Below, piece after piece: positions 45,070 through 57,449 of a DNA stretch of 64,000 nt. The stretch's first letter is position 1; each line of letters opens with the position of its first letter. Location of the stretch: NCBI RefSeq assembly GCF_963855985.1, contig NC_087091.1, positions 14,266,154 to 14,330,153 of the forward strand. Reading direction: 5' to 3'. The notes beneath the pieces are model-generated. The model was given only the letters and a program-made list of their open reading frames with translations. It had not been told where the DNA came from and made no database searches. Source of the DNA: Ostrinia nubilalis (lineage: Eukaryota; Arthropoda; Insecta; Lepidoptera; Crambidae). The translations under genes and the position numbers were made by a program.

Positions 45070-48000
45070 GAAATTGTATCAAAAACCCAAGTAACAATAT
45101 AAAAAAAATACCTATCGCATTTTACAATCGACAAAAACACCAGCAGTTCAATCGTAAAAAAATAGTGAGAGAATGTTTGTTGAATTTAAAAATGTAACTC
45201 GATAATTTGGAATGCGCCGGTCGCATTTAACGGATTGCAACTGTTATATCGAGTTCGCAGATCCTGGCTTTTGTCTCTGGATTTTTTTTATTCGGTTGTA
45301 AAATCTGTAGTAAAGGAATCGTTGGCGTTGAAATGATCAGATCGCGTTTCGCCGCAGCAACTTAATTAAATAAACAAAAGATTTTTTAAGTTTATGTAAA
45401 GAAAAACCATAAACAAATTGAAAAATTCTTAAATCAATAATATTTGCAGTAAGAATAATTTTGACAATTTTGTTTGATTGGCAGACATGTTACGCTTGTT
45501 TATGAATTTATACTTACCACGTATTACTAGAAAAAACATTGTCATGTCTGTCGGCTGTATACAGTTGATTTATTGAGATTCTTGTATAGTTTATGGCACT
45601 TATTGGTTTTTTCTACCCTATAAATCATCAGACTTTCAGCTAATATAGATAATAAACCCATTATTACGGCTAAATTGTTCAAGAAAACAATGTAAGAAAA
45701 TTTTCGCGCACCAATTTAGTGCACGAATAAGTTGCGTGTATTTAAATGTGTTGGAGAGACAAATAAGTACGTCAACTGACTCTAACTGTTGTTGTCACGT
45801 GATAACCATTGACATGTGTTAAAGAATGGACGATAAAAATGATTAAGATAATGAAGCTGTTAAAATAATTTAAAGCTCATAAGTTTGAAGTTTTTCACGT
45901 TTTAAATTCAGAACAAATTATTATTTTCTAAAAGTTTATTATTTTAGCACGAATTTTAATATTATGAATTCAAATCAGTTATTTTTCCTCTGGGTAGGTA
46001 ATTTAATTCCATTCCTGTAATAGGTTATTTGCGTAAATAATCATTTCAAGTAAAAAAAAAGGTACGTTTGCATGACGTTAAATGAAAACTCGAGTAGGCC
46101 TTCATGGTCCGAAATGGGTTTATTCGTACTTCTGTTCGCGGAAAAAGGACTAATGATAATATCTTTTGGGAATAACGTCAATCGAATCGGGAAATTACTC
46201 CTGACTGGTCCAATCCGGGAAGATATGTCCGAATAATACCTACCACCAGTTGCTGTTATAAAAGTATAAGACTTTTTTTACTTCGTCCATCCGCTTTTAT
46301 GGGGGGTGGTAAAATTTTCCCCGCTCGTAACTTAGGCCTTTGTTTTTAACCAAAGCCGGGCGAAGATTATACTGAAAAGTTTTACAATCTTGGAATGAAA
46401 CGACGAATTTGGTCCGGATTTTATGGCGTTTATGGGATCGAATCCCGCAAGGGGCATAAGTTTCTCTGGTGAGATCGAATAAGTTCGTGCCGAAACTTAT
46501 TTATCCAGATTTACTAAAGATGTATTTCTATGAACAATCCTACTAAAGTTACTTAAAACTCGTTGCAAAAAATATAAATGACTTTGTGTCTACTTAATTT
46601 ATTAAGTAGTCAAAACTTCGGACTTTGTAACTTTTATTACTATCTGTGACATGGCAGAAGGGCTGTGGCTCATGTCTGTAAAAGTCTTAAAGATGGTAGA
46701 TCTTAATTCGCGCCTAAAATAATGATCGGACGTTATTGAAAATTACTTGATATTTACTGATACTTGATGAAAGTATTAGTTAGATACGCAGTTAAGTATC
46801 CAATATATGAAATTACGGCGACGATTCAGTCTTGTATTTAAATTAGAGAGACGTCTTTGAAATGCGTGTTGATTATGTACTTAAAAGACATCAACAAAAG
46901 TATGTAGATAGATTAATGTAATTGTTATTTAATTAAAACGAAACTGGGGTAGCAATAAAGTCCGTAAAATACTTGACACAGAGCGGTGCGGCCTCATGAA
47001 TATTTACCGACCTGCCACTTACTGGGTTACATAATATTTACATTTCAAAATACACAAAAACAGTATAAAGTTTATTTGTAAAAATGTGAGAAAGTGAACT
47101 GAATGTCTCAATGGTTGTTATCTTGTGCACCAGATTTCGTGTTGACTTAAAAATAGTGTTCTTACAGTTCCTAAAGTTAACCAAGCTTAATTGAACAATT
47201 TTGCAATAGGTATGTTTTCATATTTTATTGCTTTAATTTTAGTCAAAATTAATTGGTAATTTTGTAGTAGGCAGGTTAATTAACGCACTGGATTTACAAG
47301 TAGGTAGGTATGTAGTAACAATGACAATATTTGTTTCAATCACAAGTCTCAACATACATAAAGTAGTAAAGAAAATAGTTTTTTAAAAATCATACATTTA
47401 TTTTCGTGATTGTAGTGGTTGATTTTTATTTGTCTTTCATTTTATTTATATAGCAACTAAAAGACAAAGTCGCACAAAATTCAGGCACGAAATGTATGAA
47501 ATGTAACTAATGTGATAATTATGATTGTTTATGTCATTACACAACGTTAATGTAGGAAGTTGGGACATTACGCTTTCACAGTGTTTTTGTGTGGACATTT
47601 TATTGCTGTTTAGTGTGTTAATTGGTTGGCACAGTTTTTGGGCAATGCTATACGTTTTGTCTCTTTTCTTACTTAATTTTGTTTCAGTGGGTCTAACTCA
47701 TGGATGCACAAACCTAATTAAAATAGCGAAATTATAACAATCTGAAATTATAACAACCTTTAATGAGTTGTTTTTATTTTCCGCGGCCCGCTTTTACGTC
47801 ATAATCTGGTCTAACAAAATCCCTAAAAAGTTAGTCTAGTTTAGTTAGTAACTTTCTGTAATAAATATAGGTTTAAATCGTATTTTATATTTGTAATATA
47901 CGAGCAATGACCCATCTGATAGCAATTAATGAAGATATATGACCTCATAAGGCAGTAATGGTCAACCGTTAGCAAAACAAATGACTATTAACTAAACAAC

Positions 48001-48130
48001 TCCCCATTTCGGGGTAAAATCTACCCATGCCCTTGGAGATGCGATTCATGACAATGTTTATGATGAGAAGGTAATTTTGGAATTCAAATTGGATGTTTTG
48101 ATGTTTTAAAGAGATGACAAGACAATTATT
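45070..48130. other. Long non-coding stretch
   Basis: About 3 kb with no open frame of note except a 70-codon frame at 47525-47737 rich in Leu/Phe and without a motif. No repeat ends were paired by eye. It could be intron or intergenic DNA. Confidence 0.4.
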
Positions 48131-48136
48131 ATAATA

Positions 48137-48255
48137 AGGCTGAGTTGCACCACCTAACCTCAACGGTACTATAACGATAACCGGTGCTTTTTGTATGGAG
48201 TTTGACAGAGTTTTGACGTTTGCCAAAGTTAAAGTAAGATGTTGCAACCCAGCCT
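48137..48255. mobile_element. Small MITE, copy 2
   Basis: The termini are AGGCTGAGTTGCACCACCTA and its complement ending TTGCAACCCAGCCT. It is a relative of 30583-30700 and is non-coding. Confidence 0.7.
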
Positions 48256-49034
48256 AAGTAGTTTATGCATCGCCTGGCTGACTTACAGCGCAACTCGCAC
48301 CCGTATCACGTTGTGGTGTAAAAAATACAAGGCGTTCAGTTCAATAAATACTAATAAGATCAATATAAACACGTCACATTAGCTTCTCTAGACAAGGCCC
48401 CAATCCCGAAATCGCCCAGATCCGCCTCTTCTATGTATGTTGTTAATTCGCTCTGTGAAGCGATTTCGAAATCGAAACTGTTACGATGTATACTGTAGCT
48501 ATTTAAGGTGGCAGTTTCTTGATGGTTCGAAGCGAAGTTGCATGTTTTCGAGTTCTAATAACGTGTAACTCAAAATTAGCAACTTTTCAAGGGAGAAAAT
48601 ACTGCATAACTTTCCCCTAATTGTATGGTAAAGTTAGGCTGTTACTTTTAATCAATTTGTGAGTTTTATTTTGTTCGTTTCTTGCTTCTGAGTTGCCCAA
48701 AAATTCGAAGAACTTCTGATTAATAATGACATTAATAGATGAAATAGATAGTTTTAACAATAGTATGTATAAAACAATGTTATTTTATTTTAATCTCGCC
48801 ATAATCAGCTTCAAGAGTTTTAAAAACCTACGTTCATAAGGAGGAGAATTTCTTGGTAAGCGATAATGTTCCTTAATTTAACCGACTGAGTATTTTTATT
48901 ACTTTCTTGATGATGAAGCAAATGCATTAGTATTTTAAATAATATTTAAGCTTTGTAGTAAGTGGTAGATACTTTAGCATTTTAAATAAATGTTTTAAGC
49001 TTTTTGTGGTAATCTATCTATCTTATCTATAACA

Positions 49035-49300
49035 GCCTTTAGGGGGTTCGCCTTCGAACATAGGCCTCCTCTTCAACCCTCTACCGACTTCTGTCTCTGG
49101 CCACTTGCATCCAGTTCACTCCAGTCTGCTGCCGGATGTCGTCTGTCCACCGTTTAGGCGGTCTTCCCCTGCCGCGGGTGTTGTTGCGGGATCTCTACTC
49201 CAGTCTTTCTGGGCCAGCGATCTTGGTTCATCCGTGCAATGTGCCCTATCCATCTCCATTTACGGTTCTTAATCTCTTCCTCCACGTCGCTGACCCCCGA
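49035..49300 (-). pseudogene. LINE reverse transcriptase C-terminus, second family
   Basis: On the minus strand the frame reads RGRPPKRWTDDIRQQTGVNW, then MQVARDRSR and EEAYVRRRT, interrupted by stops. It resembles but is distinct from the tail at 23.3-23.8 kb, so a second LINE lineage is likely. Confidence 0.65.
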
Positions 49301-49309
49301 CTTTTCCTG

Positions 49310-49980
49310 GTAATAATAAGGTCGAATTTGACTATGTCGTTTGTTGTTTATGGTCTAGTAGAGTAGCGACGCACGCGCGTGTAACAATCCACGCAATAAT
49401 CAAATCAGTGACTGTTCAACGTGGTTCAACGTTTTGTTACAGTTAAAAGGGGACTGGGTTAATGGATTTTTTAATTCCACTTAATGAGTTATTGTGAATA
49501 GGTCGTAATTTGTTCTAATTTTAACCTGGCCTATTTGTTTTGGTTGCGGTGGCAACTGGTATGAATGCCGAAAAGGATTTGAATTTGAAACAACATTAGA
49601 ACTTAATAGGTAGACGATAATATTTTAAAAATGAAAGAAAAATCTATTCTACCTACATGGTTTTGTACGGGTCTGTTATTTTGTAGCTAAATCCTGAAAA
49701 CATTTGTCTCTAAAAGATTTTATCGTGGAGCACGAAAAACAACACCTAAAGCGGGCAATGACAAAATGTTTTTCTTATTATGTTTTCAATATTCTTTTTG
49801 GTTTGTTTAATGACAATAAACAAGACACAATACTTAGTTGATCGTTGGGCGTGAACTATAATTTATATGGACTGTTAATAAACTGATTAATGAACTTGAT
49901 TAAACGTTCATTCAAGCGTAACAAGTGACATTTTATATAAATAGTATCGAGTGAAAAGTCTCGCACGATTCTAGTTTTTC
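49310..49980. other. Non-coding spacer
   Basis: AT-rich sequence with no supported frame, repeat end or RNA gene. Confidence 0.4.
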
Positions 49981-49987
49981 ATGTATA

Positions 49988-50680
49988 CAGGGTGGAAACG
50001 TTAAGTGATCTCACTCGATTATTTCTAAACTATACAAGATATCGAAAAATTGATTACTGATTCTGAAAGTGCTTTACAAGCTCTTTCAAACGGTACCAAT
50101 AATAGGTTACAGAATAAACTGGATCAATCCGAAAATTCAATGTTTCCAGCTTCCATACATTTAGTAAAACCACATAATATTAAAAACTATACAAGATATC
50201 CAAAAACTGGTAACTGATCCTAAAAATGCTTCACGAGCTCTATCCAACGGTACGAATAATAAGTTAAAAAAAACTGGATCTATCCGAAAATCCAATGTTT
50301 CCAGCTTCCATACATTTAGTACTGCCACAGTCATGGCACGCATGTCTTGATAATATTATAGCAAGTAAAGCCTAAAACCAATGTCTTCCATGAATAATTT
50401 TAAATTAGAATGCAATTTACGAGTTAATTTTAAGTGTTTATTATTTAAAATAAAAAAAAACTAACACTACTAATATTGTGTGGCTGGCATAGTGGCATAC
50501 ATTTAGTATGGAAGCTGGAAACATTGAATTTTCGGATAGATCTAGTTAATTATGTAACCTATTAGGTACTGATATTGTTTGAAAGAGCTCGTGAAGCACT
50601 TTCAGGATCAGTAATCAGTTTTTCGATATCTTCTATAGTTTAGAATTAATCGCGTGAGATCACTTATCGTTTCCACCCTG
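49988..50680. mobile_element. Long-inverted-repeat DNA transposon, copy 2
   Basis: The ends are CAGGGTGGAAACGTTAAGTG with TA on both sides. Arms of about 180 bp pair with each other, and several internal repeats of the phrase CCAGCTTCCATACATTTAGT occur. It matches 29728-30408. No transposase. Confidence 0.75.
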
Positions 50681-50689
50681 TATATGCAT

Positions 50690-52513
50690 GTCTACTTGCA
50701 TTTAAGAGTTGCATAGATATTAATCGATTAAAAATCGAGAATATTCACTATGTTGTGGGCATGTGTTTTAGCATGTTATTATACCTGTACCGCACGAATG
50801 AGCATCTCATCTTGGCATTACAGCGAAAGTATAATTTTATGTCAAATCGAGTGATATATGCGATCAGTTTATATTAAAATCCGGCGTAGGCGCATTTGAA
50901 AGCTGTTTAATGATTTATGGTCGTTGGTAGAGTCATTGTAAGGAATGTTTAATATTTTTCTACTCATGCTATATTCCGATTATTAAAGTATTTTAATAAA
51001 ATATTTATTTGTAAATTGCTTCTTATTCGTAGTAGGCAGTGAGAGACAATGTAGAACTAAACTGTTAATAAAAGTAATTTATTTTCTTCTAATATACTTA
51101 ATTTTAAAAACCGCTTTTACTTGGTTCATTTGGTTAAATCTTACCCTATTCTAATAAGTTTACATTTACATATTACTTTGCGACATAAATTACGAGTAAT
51201 TAGTCTACGTTTTGTCGACGATGAGGCCTTTTACTTTTTTTGGTAGCTACTTTATATTATTTTATAAAACAGGTAATATAAAAAGAATGAATTCAATTAC
51301 ATCTAATTAATTATTTACCGCATCTCACCCATCACAATATTGGCTTGAAACGCCTGCCGCGAGCGCCATCGCGTGACTGTGTGATTCGTTGCGTGCGAAA
51401 CACCAACAGGTGTGTTCAGTGTAGACGTATTTTGGAATAAGGTCGGTTTGTAACAAGCGTATTAAGAGGTAGACAGGGATATATAAATAGCTTTGTGATG
51501 TAAAATATTTTTTGGGTACACAAAAACGAAGACGGAAGAAATACAGTAAGACAAAAAGTCAGCTTATTTAGCTGAAACGAAAAAGGCTAATAGAAAGGCT
51601 AACATTATAGACGGATACGATAAACGTATGGAAATGTGGCTCAAAATCTGTTTTGTCCACTTTGACGAGTTTTAATAATGGCTCATTTATATTGCGCTAC
51701 TCTACCTTAGAAACAATCCTGTTAACCTTATCCAACTTTGGCATAACATAACAATGCAGAAATAATTTTATTGTATTTTAATAGAAAAAAATATTTGCAT
51801 GAATGAAAACGTTAGGCTAATGTTGGTATGCCTCAAAATTGGCTTATGGATTGGCACTTCATATTATATGGTTCTTAAGTTAATTAGGTACGAGTTCCAA
51901 AATAAAAAAAGCTACTCGTAATCCACGTTTTATTCACATACTTAACGTTATCACAACAATCGTTTCTTAACGTTTAGTTCATAAAAATATCACGCGATCG
52001 AAATGTTTTTATAAGGATAAGGGCGCATTGACCTCATAAATTAGGTAGGTAATTATAACGTTATTTGGATTGTAGAGTTTTACCGTAAAATTTATTTTTA
52101 ACGTAGTTTACCGTAAACTTTATTTTTAACGTAGAGTTTAACGTGAACTTTCTGTTGTGATAGAATCTTTGGGTTCCTTCGACTTAAGTTATTTTAAAAG
52201 AAAAAATATGTTAGGTACTATAAGTTATACATTTTATTATTATTACTTACAGTATACGCAAAGTTCGTAAAAAGTTTCTAATTGCTTCTTAGATGAATGT
52301 TTTGCTTGAACTTTCGGGAAAGACGAACTTTTCAGACCCTAATATGAACAAGTTTGATTAGTTATCGTTGAAAAGGCTGCCTTGGGCCATATTGCCGTTT
52401 TTTTCGTACAACAAATAGCCAAACATTAACTGGGTGTCGTCCATCAAATAAATGTTCGGGTCAGTCCTTCCAGGGGTTATATCGAATAATATGGACCCCG
52501 CTAAGCGATCGTG
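50690..52513. other. Non-coding stretch with a minor tandem repeat
   Basis: The only structure noted is an approximately 29-bp imperfect duplication at 52081-52136 (TACCGTAAACTTTATTTTTA type). Otherwise AT-rich and without a gene. Confidence 0.4.
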
Positions 52514-52521
52514 TTCCGAAG

Positions 52522-52978
52522 TAGGGATGTTATGGATATGTAGTTTCGGTTATGGATACGGTTACGAATATTGGAATAATATTATACTGGTTTCGGTTAC
52601 GGATATTTTTTTATTTCGGATATCCGAAAGTTTCGGTTACGGTTACGGATATCTGTGCTAAGTATAGAATGCAATAGTGTAGATTCCAATAGTTGTCCAA
52701 GACAGTTCATGCTTTAAGAATAGAATGGGTACAGTACAGAAGAGATTTCTTTGGCATCTGTCACCTTCTTTTGGTCCCACAAAAAAGCTTTTATCTTATG
52801 GGAAAAAACTCATGTAGGTACTTCAAAGTGCAATCATTAAATCAGCGTAGGGACTTGCTTGACTCTGCCTACATCCGAAACTATCCGAAACCTTTGAATC
52901 GGTTATGGTTACGGATATTTTTTTATTTCGGATATCCGAAAGTTTCGGTTACGGTTACGGATATCCATAACATACCTG
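52522..52978. mobile_element. hAT-type MITE with repeated TTACGGATAT motifs
   Basis: An 8-bp duplication TTCCGAAG (52514-52521 and 52979-52986) flanks termini TAGGGATGTTATGGATAT and CAGGTATGTTATGGATAT (right end read inward), which fits hAT. Inside, GTTTCGGTTACGG and GGATATCCGAAAG recur, including a roughly 43-bp direct repeat at about 52609-52651 and 52917-52963. The length is 457 bp, with no transposase. Confidence 0.75.
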
Positions 52979-53204
52979 TTCCGAAGTATCTATTTACAAG
53001 GGTGCCGTAAATCAGGATATGAATAATATTCCCGGTCAGGTAGGACCTTATTTAGATAAGGTTACATCAACCGAATGCCCTTTAGCGGACGTGCTTCCCT
53101 AACCAACCGGAAAAAGGTAGTTTTATTATTAAATGATGGAAAAATCAGAGATAAAGGAGATACACAGATAACCATTAAAGATAGGTATTATATTTTATTA
53201 CGTC

Positions 53205-53310
53205 CACCCACAAGGTAGACCGACGACCTCATAAAGGTAGCAGGAAGGCGCTGGATGCAGGCCGCTACCAACCGAAAATCATTAGGGGACTGAGATAATG
53301 ATGATGATGA
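53205..53310 (+). pseudogene. LINE tail fragment
   Basis: The frame reads TDDLIKVAGRRWMQAATN and ends in GATGATGATG. It is a truncated copy of the 23.3-kb LINE tail. Confidence 0.65.
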
Positions 53311-53604
53311 TTACATTTTATTTAAAAAACATGCAGTAATTAATGTAAGGCATTCTTCCACAAAAGCTCTTTTGATGGTAGGACGTAGAAATCCAATTTG
53401 TAAGTTATTTAACATAGAATTTACAATCATGAAAATTTCTTTCCTCCTTTCATGGTTTTGAATAGAAATGGGACGTCTGTAAGAATAAATAATGCATAAA
53501 ATCTGTTGCATTCAGCATGCCAGTGCATTTGCATAGCGCCCGATAAGTCTGAAAACCGGAAAAACCACAGTGTCGGCAATACCGATAAGATTATGCAATT
53601 TACT

Positions 53605-54848
53605 TTAACCTCCTGGGGCCCGGGAATTATTTTTATCGTGAATTCATATGAAAACTATCCAAATAGTATAAATAATTGATATAATTATCATAAAAAATAA
53701 AATAAAAAATTTTATCTGGAAAACGGCAATTTTCTCAATGTCATATATTTACGACATCGGTTCCCAATGTCAACGACTTTTTTATTTCATGTACAGGATG
53801 TCCCGTAATAAATTGCACAAAAGTAATTCCTAGGTAAGTTTTTTGACTATCTACAACGAATTTGAATCGATTTTTGAAATATATTGAGCTGCCAAAAAAT
53901 TTTTTGCTATATTTTTAATTTTTTTTTCTGCCTGTACTTACTTTTTTCTATGCAGTGGATGCAACTATTGATATTTTTTAAGTACCTTTTCGTTAAAATG
54001 TAGCTAGATATATTCTTTATCAAGTTTTATGTCATTTTTGGGCAATAACATTGCATCTCTATTTTTTTTTAAATAGTAATTCAAAATTTTATTGCATTTC
54101 ATTTGGATGACTCAAATTAAAAAATCCTCGTGATAAAAAAATGCATCACACCAATGTGTAATTAACATTAAATGATGTAGATAAGGTCAATAACAATAAA
54201 AAAAAAAAAACAATTTGATTAAGTGCCTTATGAAATTATTTTAATTTCATAAAAAAAAATCAAAGTGACTTGAGGTGTTGATAATACTTCTGGGCCGACT
54301 TTACCAGTAAAATCCATTTTTGAGTGTTCTAATATGTTATATTCGCATATATCTACCTAAACAAATAAGAAAATTATATTAGATTGTATGCTATTTAATA
54401 GAAAATGTATAATGTCATACAGGTATTACACTGGGCTCTGTCAGTTTACACTAGTAATTGGGACCTCATGTAATACCTGTATGACATTCAGATTTCACCA
54501 TGGTTTTCGTAGTTTTCATACGTATTTCCACAATCAGTGATACTCAGATAATAAAACAGTTCAAATCCCAAAACGAATAATAAGAAAGGCTTATAGAAAT
54601 CGTTTATATTTTAGTAAAAATTTCATTATTACTAACCACTTGTTCGCGGTCGCGGCGCCGTCGCTAGTTCAATTAAAGATAAAAATATATAAATGTCACT
54701 TCACTAGCCAATCACAGCTAAGAATGATGGACGGATGCACCATCTAACTAACTAACGTAAAAGTTCTGGTAAATTTCAACAGATAGCGTTGATTTATATT
54801 TTTTTGTTTTATGTAATAAATATATGACGCCAGGCCCCAGGAGGTTAA
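53605..54848. mobile_element. TTAA-flanked inverted-repeat element
   Basis: The outer sequence is TTAACCTCCTGGGGCC at 53605, mirrored by GGCCCCAGGAGGTTAA ending 54848, so the inverted ends and TTAA target are exact. This fits a non-autonomous piggyBac-like element of 1244 bp. The interior is AT-rich and non-coding except for a GC patch near 54645-54670, and it contains a perfect 20-bp hairpin at 54411-54488. Confidence 0.72.
54411..54488. repeat. Perfect 20-bp stem hairpin
   Basis: AATGTCATACAGGTATTACA at 54411-54430 is exactly complementary to 54469-54488, with a 38-nt loop. It lies inside the TTAA element. It could be a nested mini-element or a hairpin RNA precursor. Confidence 0.7.
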
Positions 54849-55514
54849 GGTAAGGGACATGCTTTTTAAAAATTGATAATGTTGTAGGTTATTTGTACTA
54901 CTTTTATAGTACTTTAGTTTTGTGTTTTCTAAACCCATATTTTGTTCATATTCTATAAATTACAAAAGGGTTTATTTTAAAACAAAATTACACCATTAAA
55001 TATGGGTCAAATGGCGCAAGCTACTATGTTTATGATTGACATTATGGCTGTACTAGATCTATTTTTCCTCTCCAGAATTTCACTAGTACTGGATTGGCAA
55101 CCTCTACCAATTAAATTCCGAAATTCCGGACACAATCCGATATAATTGTGTTGTGTGAAAGGTTAAGCTTTCATTTGCGATGGATTATTTCTAAAATATG
55201 GACTTTACCAGTTCTTATTTTTCCTCTTTTCAAGCAAGTAAAAGTCATTCGATTGACACTCAACACAAACAAGCTACTTTTATGTCGCTCATTTTATTCA
55301 ATACAGTTTGTTGGTAAACAAGTCTACATGTATTTAGCAAAATACCCAAAAAATTCCAGGTAAGCCCAACATAAATCAAGTTTTATTTGTTTACCTACTC
55401 TTTGAAATCGAATAACCTGATGTAAAAGCTTTTTGAATGCCATTCAATTTTATGAAACCCGAACTTTTAAAAGTCTATTATTCCAAAATAAACGGTTTCA
55501 TAGACCTGTGTGCT

Positions 55515-55679
55515 TACCATGAGTTTGTTACGTGTGCTCGCTAGCGACTGCGTAAAAAAATGTCATTAATTGTATGACATATTGTGCAGCGCCCCTAGCG
55601 GCTACTTTCAAGATACAAAATCTCCATAGAGATTTTTGACGTTTTCGCTAGCGAGCACACCTAACGTAAACTCATGGTA
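55515..55679. mobile_element. MITE with GTGCTCGCTAGCGA ends
   Basis: The inverted ends are TACCATGAGTTTGTTACG with GTGCTCGCTAGCGA, mirrored by TCGCTAGCGAGCACACCTAA and CTCATGGTA. The length is 165 bp. A fragment is at 39545-39662. Confidence 0.7.
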
Positions 55680-56001
55680 GGTAGGTACACAGTTTTTCCT
55701 GCAACAATTTTTTGTCTCTTCAAACATGTGGATTATTGTTGTAATTTATCCAATTATACTTATTAGATAAGATTAAAGACGAGTAAATAGTAATTATAAA
55801 ACAACCAAATATTGAAAACTAGATTTTTTTATCTCTTACTGTCAATAAAGTCTCTATTTAATATAATTCAGCGGGTTAGCTCTTCTCTTTGAGGTATGTC
55901 ATTACAAATTAATGGTTCCTAAAGCCAAATAGATTGATCCGGTATGTAGCATTAATTAAGCTATGCCTAATAATGCATGACATCATTTGGCGAATGTATT
56001 A

Positions 56002-56184
56002 GAGTAGGCGCACACCGTTGATTTTTAGTTGGCCGATAGTTGTACCCGATTTTAAATTGTATGAAGAATCGGCCAAATTGAATCGGCGTAGTGTGCGCAC
56101 TCCCATACATGCCCAATTGCCCATACTGATCAACTGCCCGACTAAACTATCGGCCGACGAAAAATCAACGGTGTGCGCCTACTC
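56002..56184. mobile_element. PIF/Harbinger-like MITE
   Basis: TTA on both sides (55999-56001 and 56185-56187) flanks exact termini GAGTAGGCGCACACCGTTGA. Three-base TWA duplications are typical of PIF/Harbinger. The inner inverted part includes GGCCGATAG. A degraded copy is at 26374-26556. Confidence 0.78.
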
Positions 56185-56958
56185 TTACTACAGAATTACT
56201 ATTTGTGTACATTTTGGCTGATCAAAGTAAGAATATCTTTTTGGTTGTATTCCTGGGAATATAATGGCCATAATTTCAGAAATTTTTGATTAACATTTAT
56301 AGTTATTTTAACGCAAAAGTTTTCGAAGTTGAGTGGACGTTTGATAGTCTTTCACGCAAAACCTACTAGGTGGATTTTGATGAAACTTCAATATGTTAGT
56401 AGCTTATACATCAGTGTAGTACGTAGGCAATAATTACACAGCTAGGCTTAGGATTAAAAAAGACTACGTACGTAAATTTGTACATACATAGCTCTACTCA
56501 ATGTATTGTTAAAGTAACAACGTATCGCATGCCTTCACAACAAAGAAAAATACCAATTTATTAATGTATCAGCTTTGTCGTTTCTAAGCAAAAGTTATTT
56601 ACAAACGCCAAGGTCAAAATACGATACAAAGCAATGAATTCACGAAATCAGTTTCGGCTTTATTCAGTATTTTCGTTGTTATTCGGTAACATAATTTGGG
56701 CTATTGAATAAATGTTAATTTCGCGAAAATCGTTCGCCAACAAAACGTTTTGGATGTTGGAAATAGTTAATTAATTCGCATTGGAAATTCTGTTGTTGGT
56801 AAGAGCCGTCGACTTACTCAATTTAAGCAACCCAAACTAAACTCTTACTTCAATTCTAGTCGTATTGTGAACGCTGAATGCTTGTGTACTACGAATGTAT
56901 ATTTCATTTAGTTTTACTTTATACGTTTATTACTCTTACGACTTGAAATTAGTGTATT

Positions 56959-57439
56959 TGTTACGGTCAATGTGATAAATGTGAAAATTATGAATAATCG
57001 CCGGTTATTATGAATAATTACCTCATGATTTGGTAAAAGTGATTAATATGAGATCATTTATGTGTGTATAAAACTAAATAGACGGCTTAGGGGTGGCCCA
57101 AGGGCCACCCCCGCCGCACCCTTACCTATTTTTCACTTTAAATCAAAACAATATGTTATGGGCATTATGGCAAAATAATGTTACGCAAGAAACAGTCTAA
57201 AGTAATTATGCCAAATTATATTAATATATGATATAAAAACGATCAAAATGTGTGACTGTACACCGGCGCTGTGCACGAGCCGATGTTCTCTTTTATGATA
57301 TTTGTTAGTATTAAGGTTGCATTATTAAATAATCACTGATAAATGTGATTAATTTATCACTTTTACCTCGCCTGTCGGTAATTATTCATAATTACCGGCG
57401 ATTATTCATATTTTTCAATTTATCACATTAACCGTAACA
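56959..57439. mobile_element. Inverted-repeat transposon, about 60-bp arms
   Basis: The termini TGTTACGGT(C/T)AATGTGATAA continue as paired arms for about 63 bp, including TATGAATAATCGCCGGT. Flanks read TATT on both sides, a possible 4-bp duplication, but TA cannot be excluded. The 481-bp interior is non-coding. Confidence 0.7.
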
Positions 57440-57449
57440 TATTAGTCAT

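Noticed and set aside
49136..49366. 76-codon plus-strand frame
   Set aside because: The opposite strand encodes a recognisable LINE reverse transcriptase tail; this frame is its shadow.
52522..52978. Telomere-like repeat from the GGTTACGG words
   Set aside because: The insect telomere unit is TTAGG. The block is bounded by an 8-bp duplication and inverted ends, so it is a transposon.
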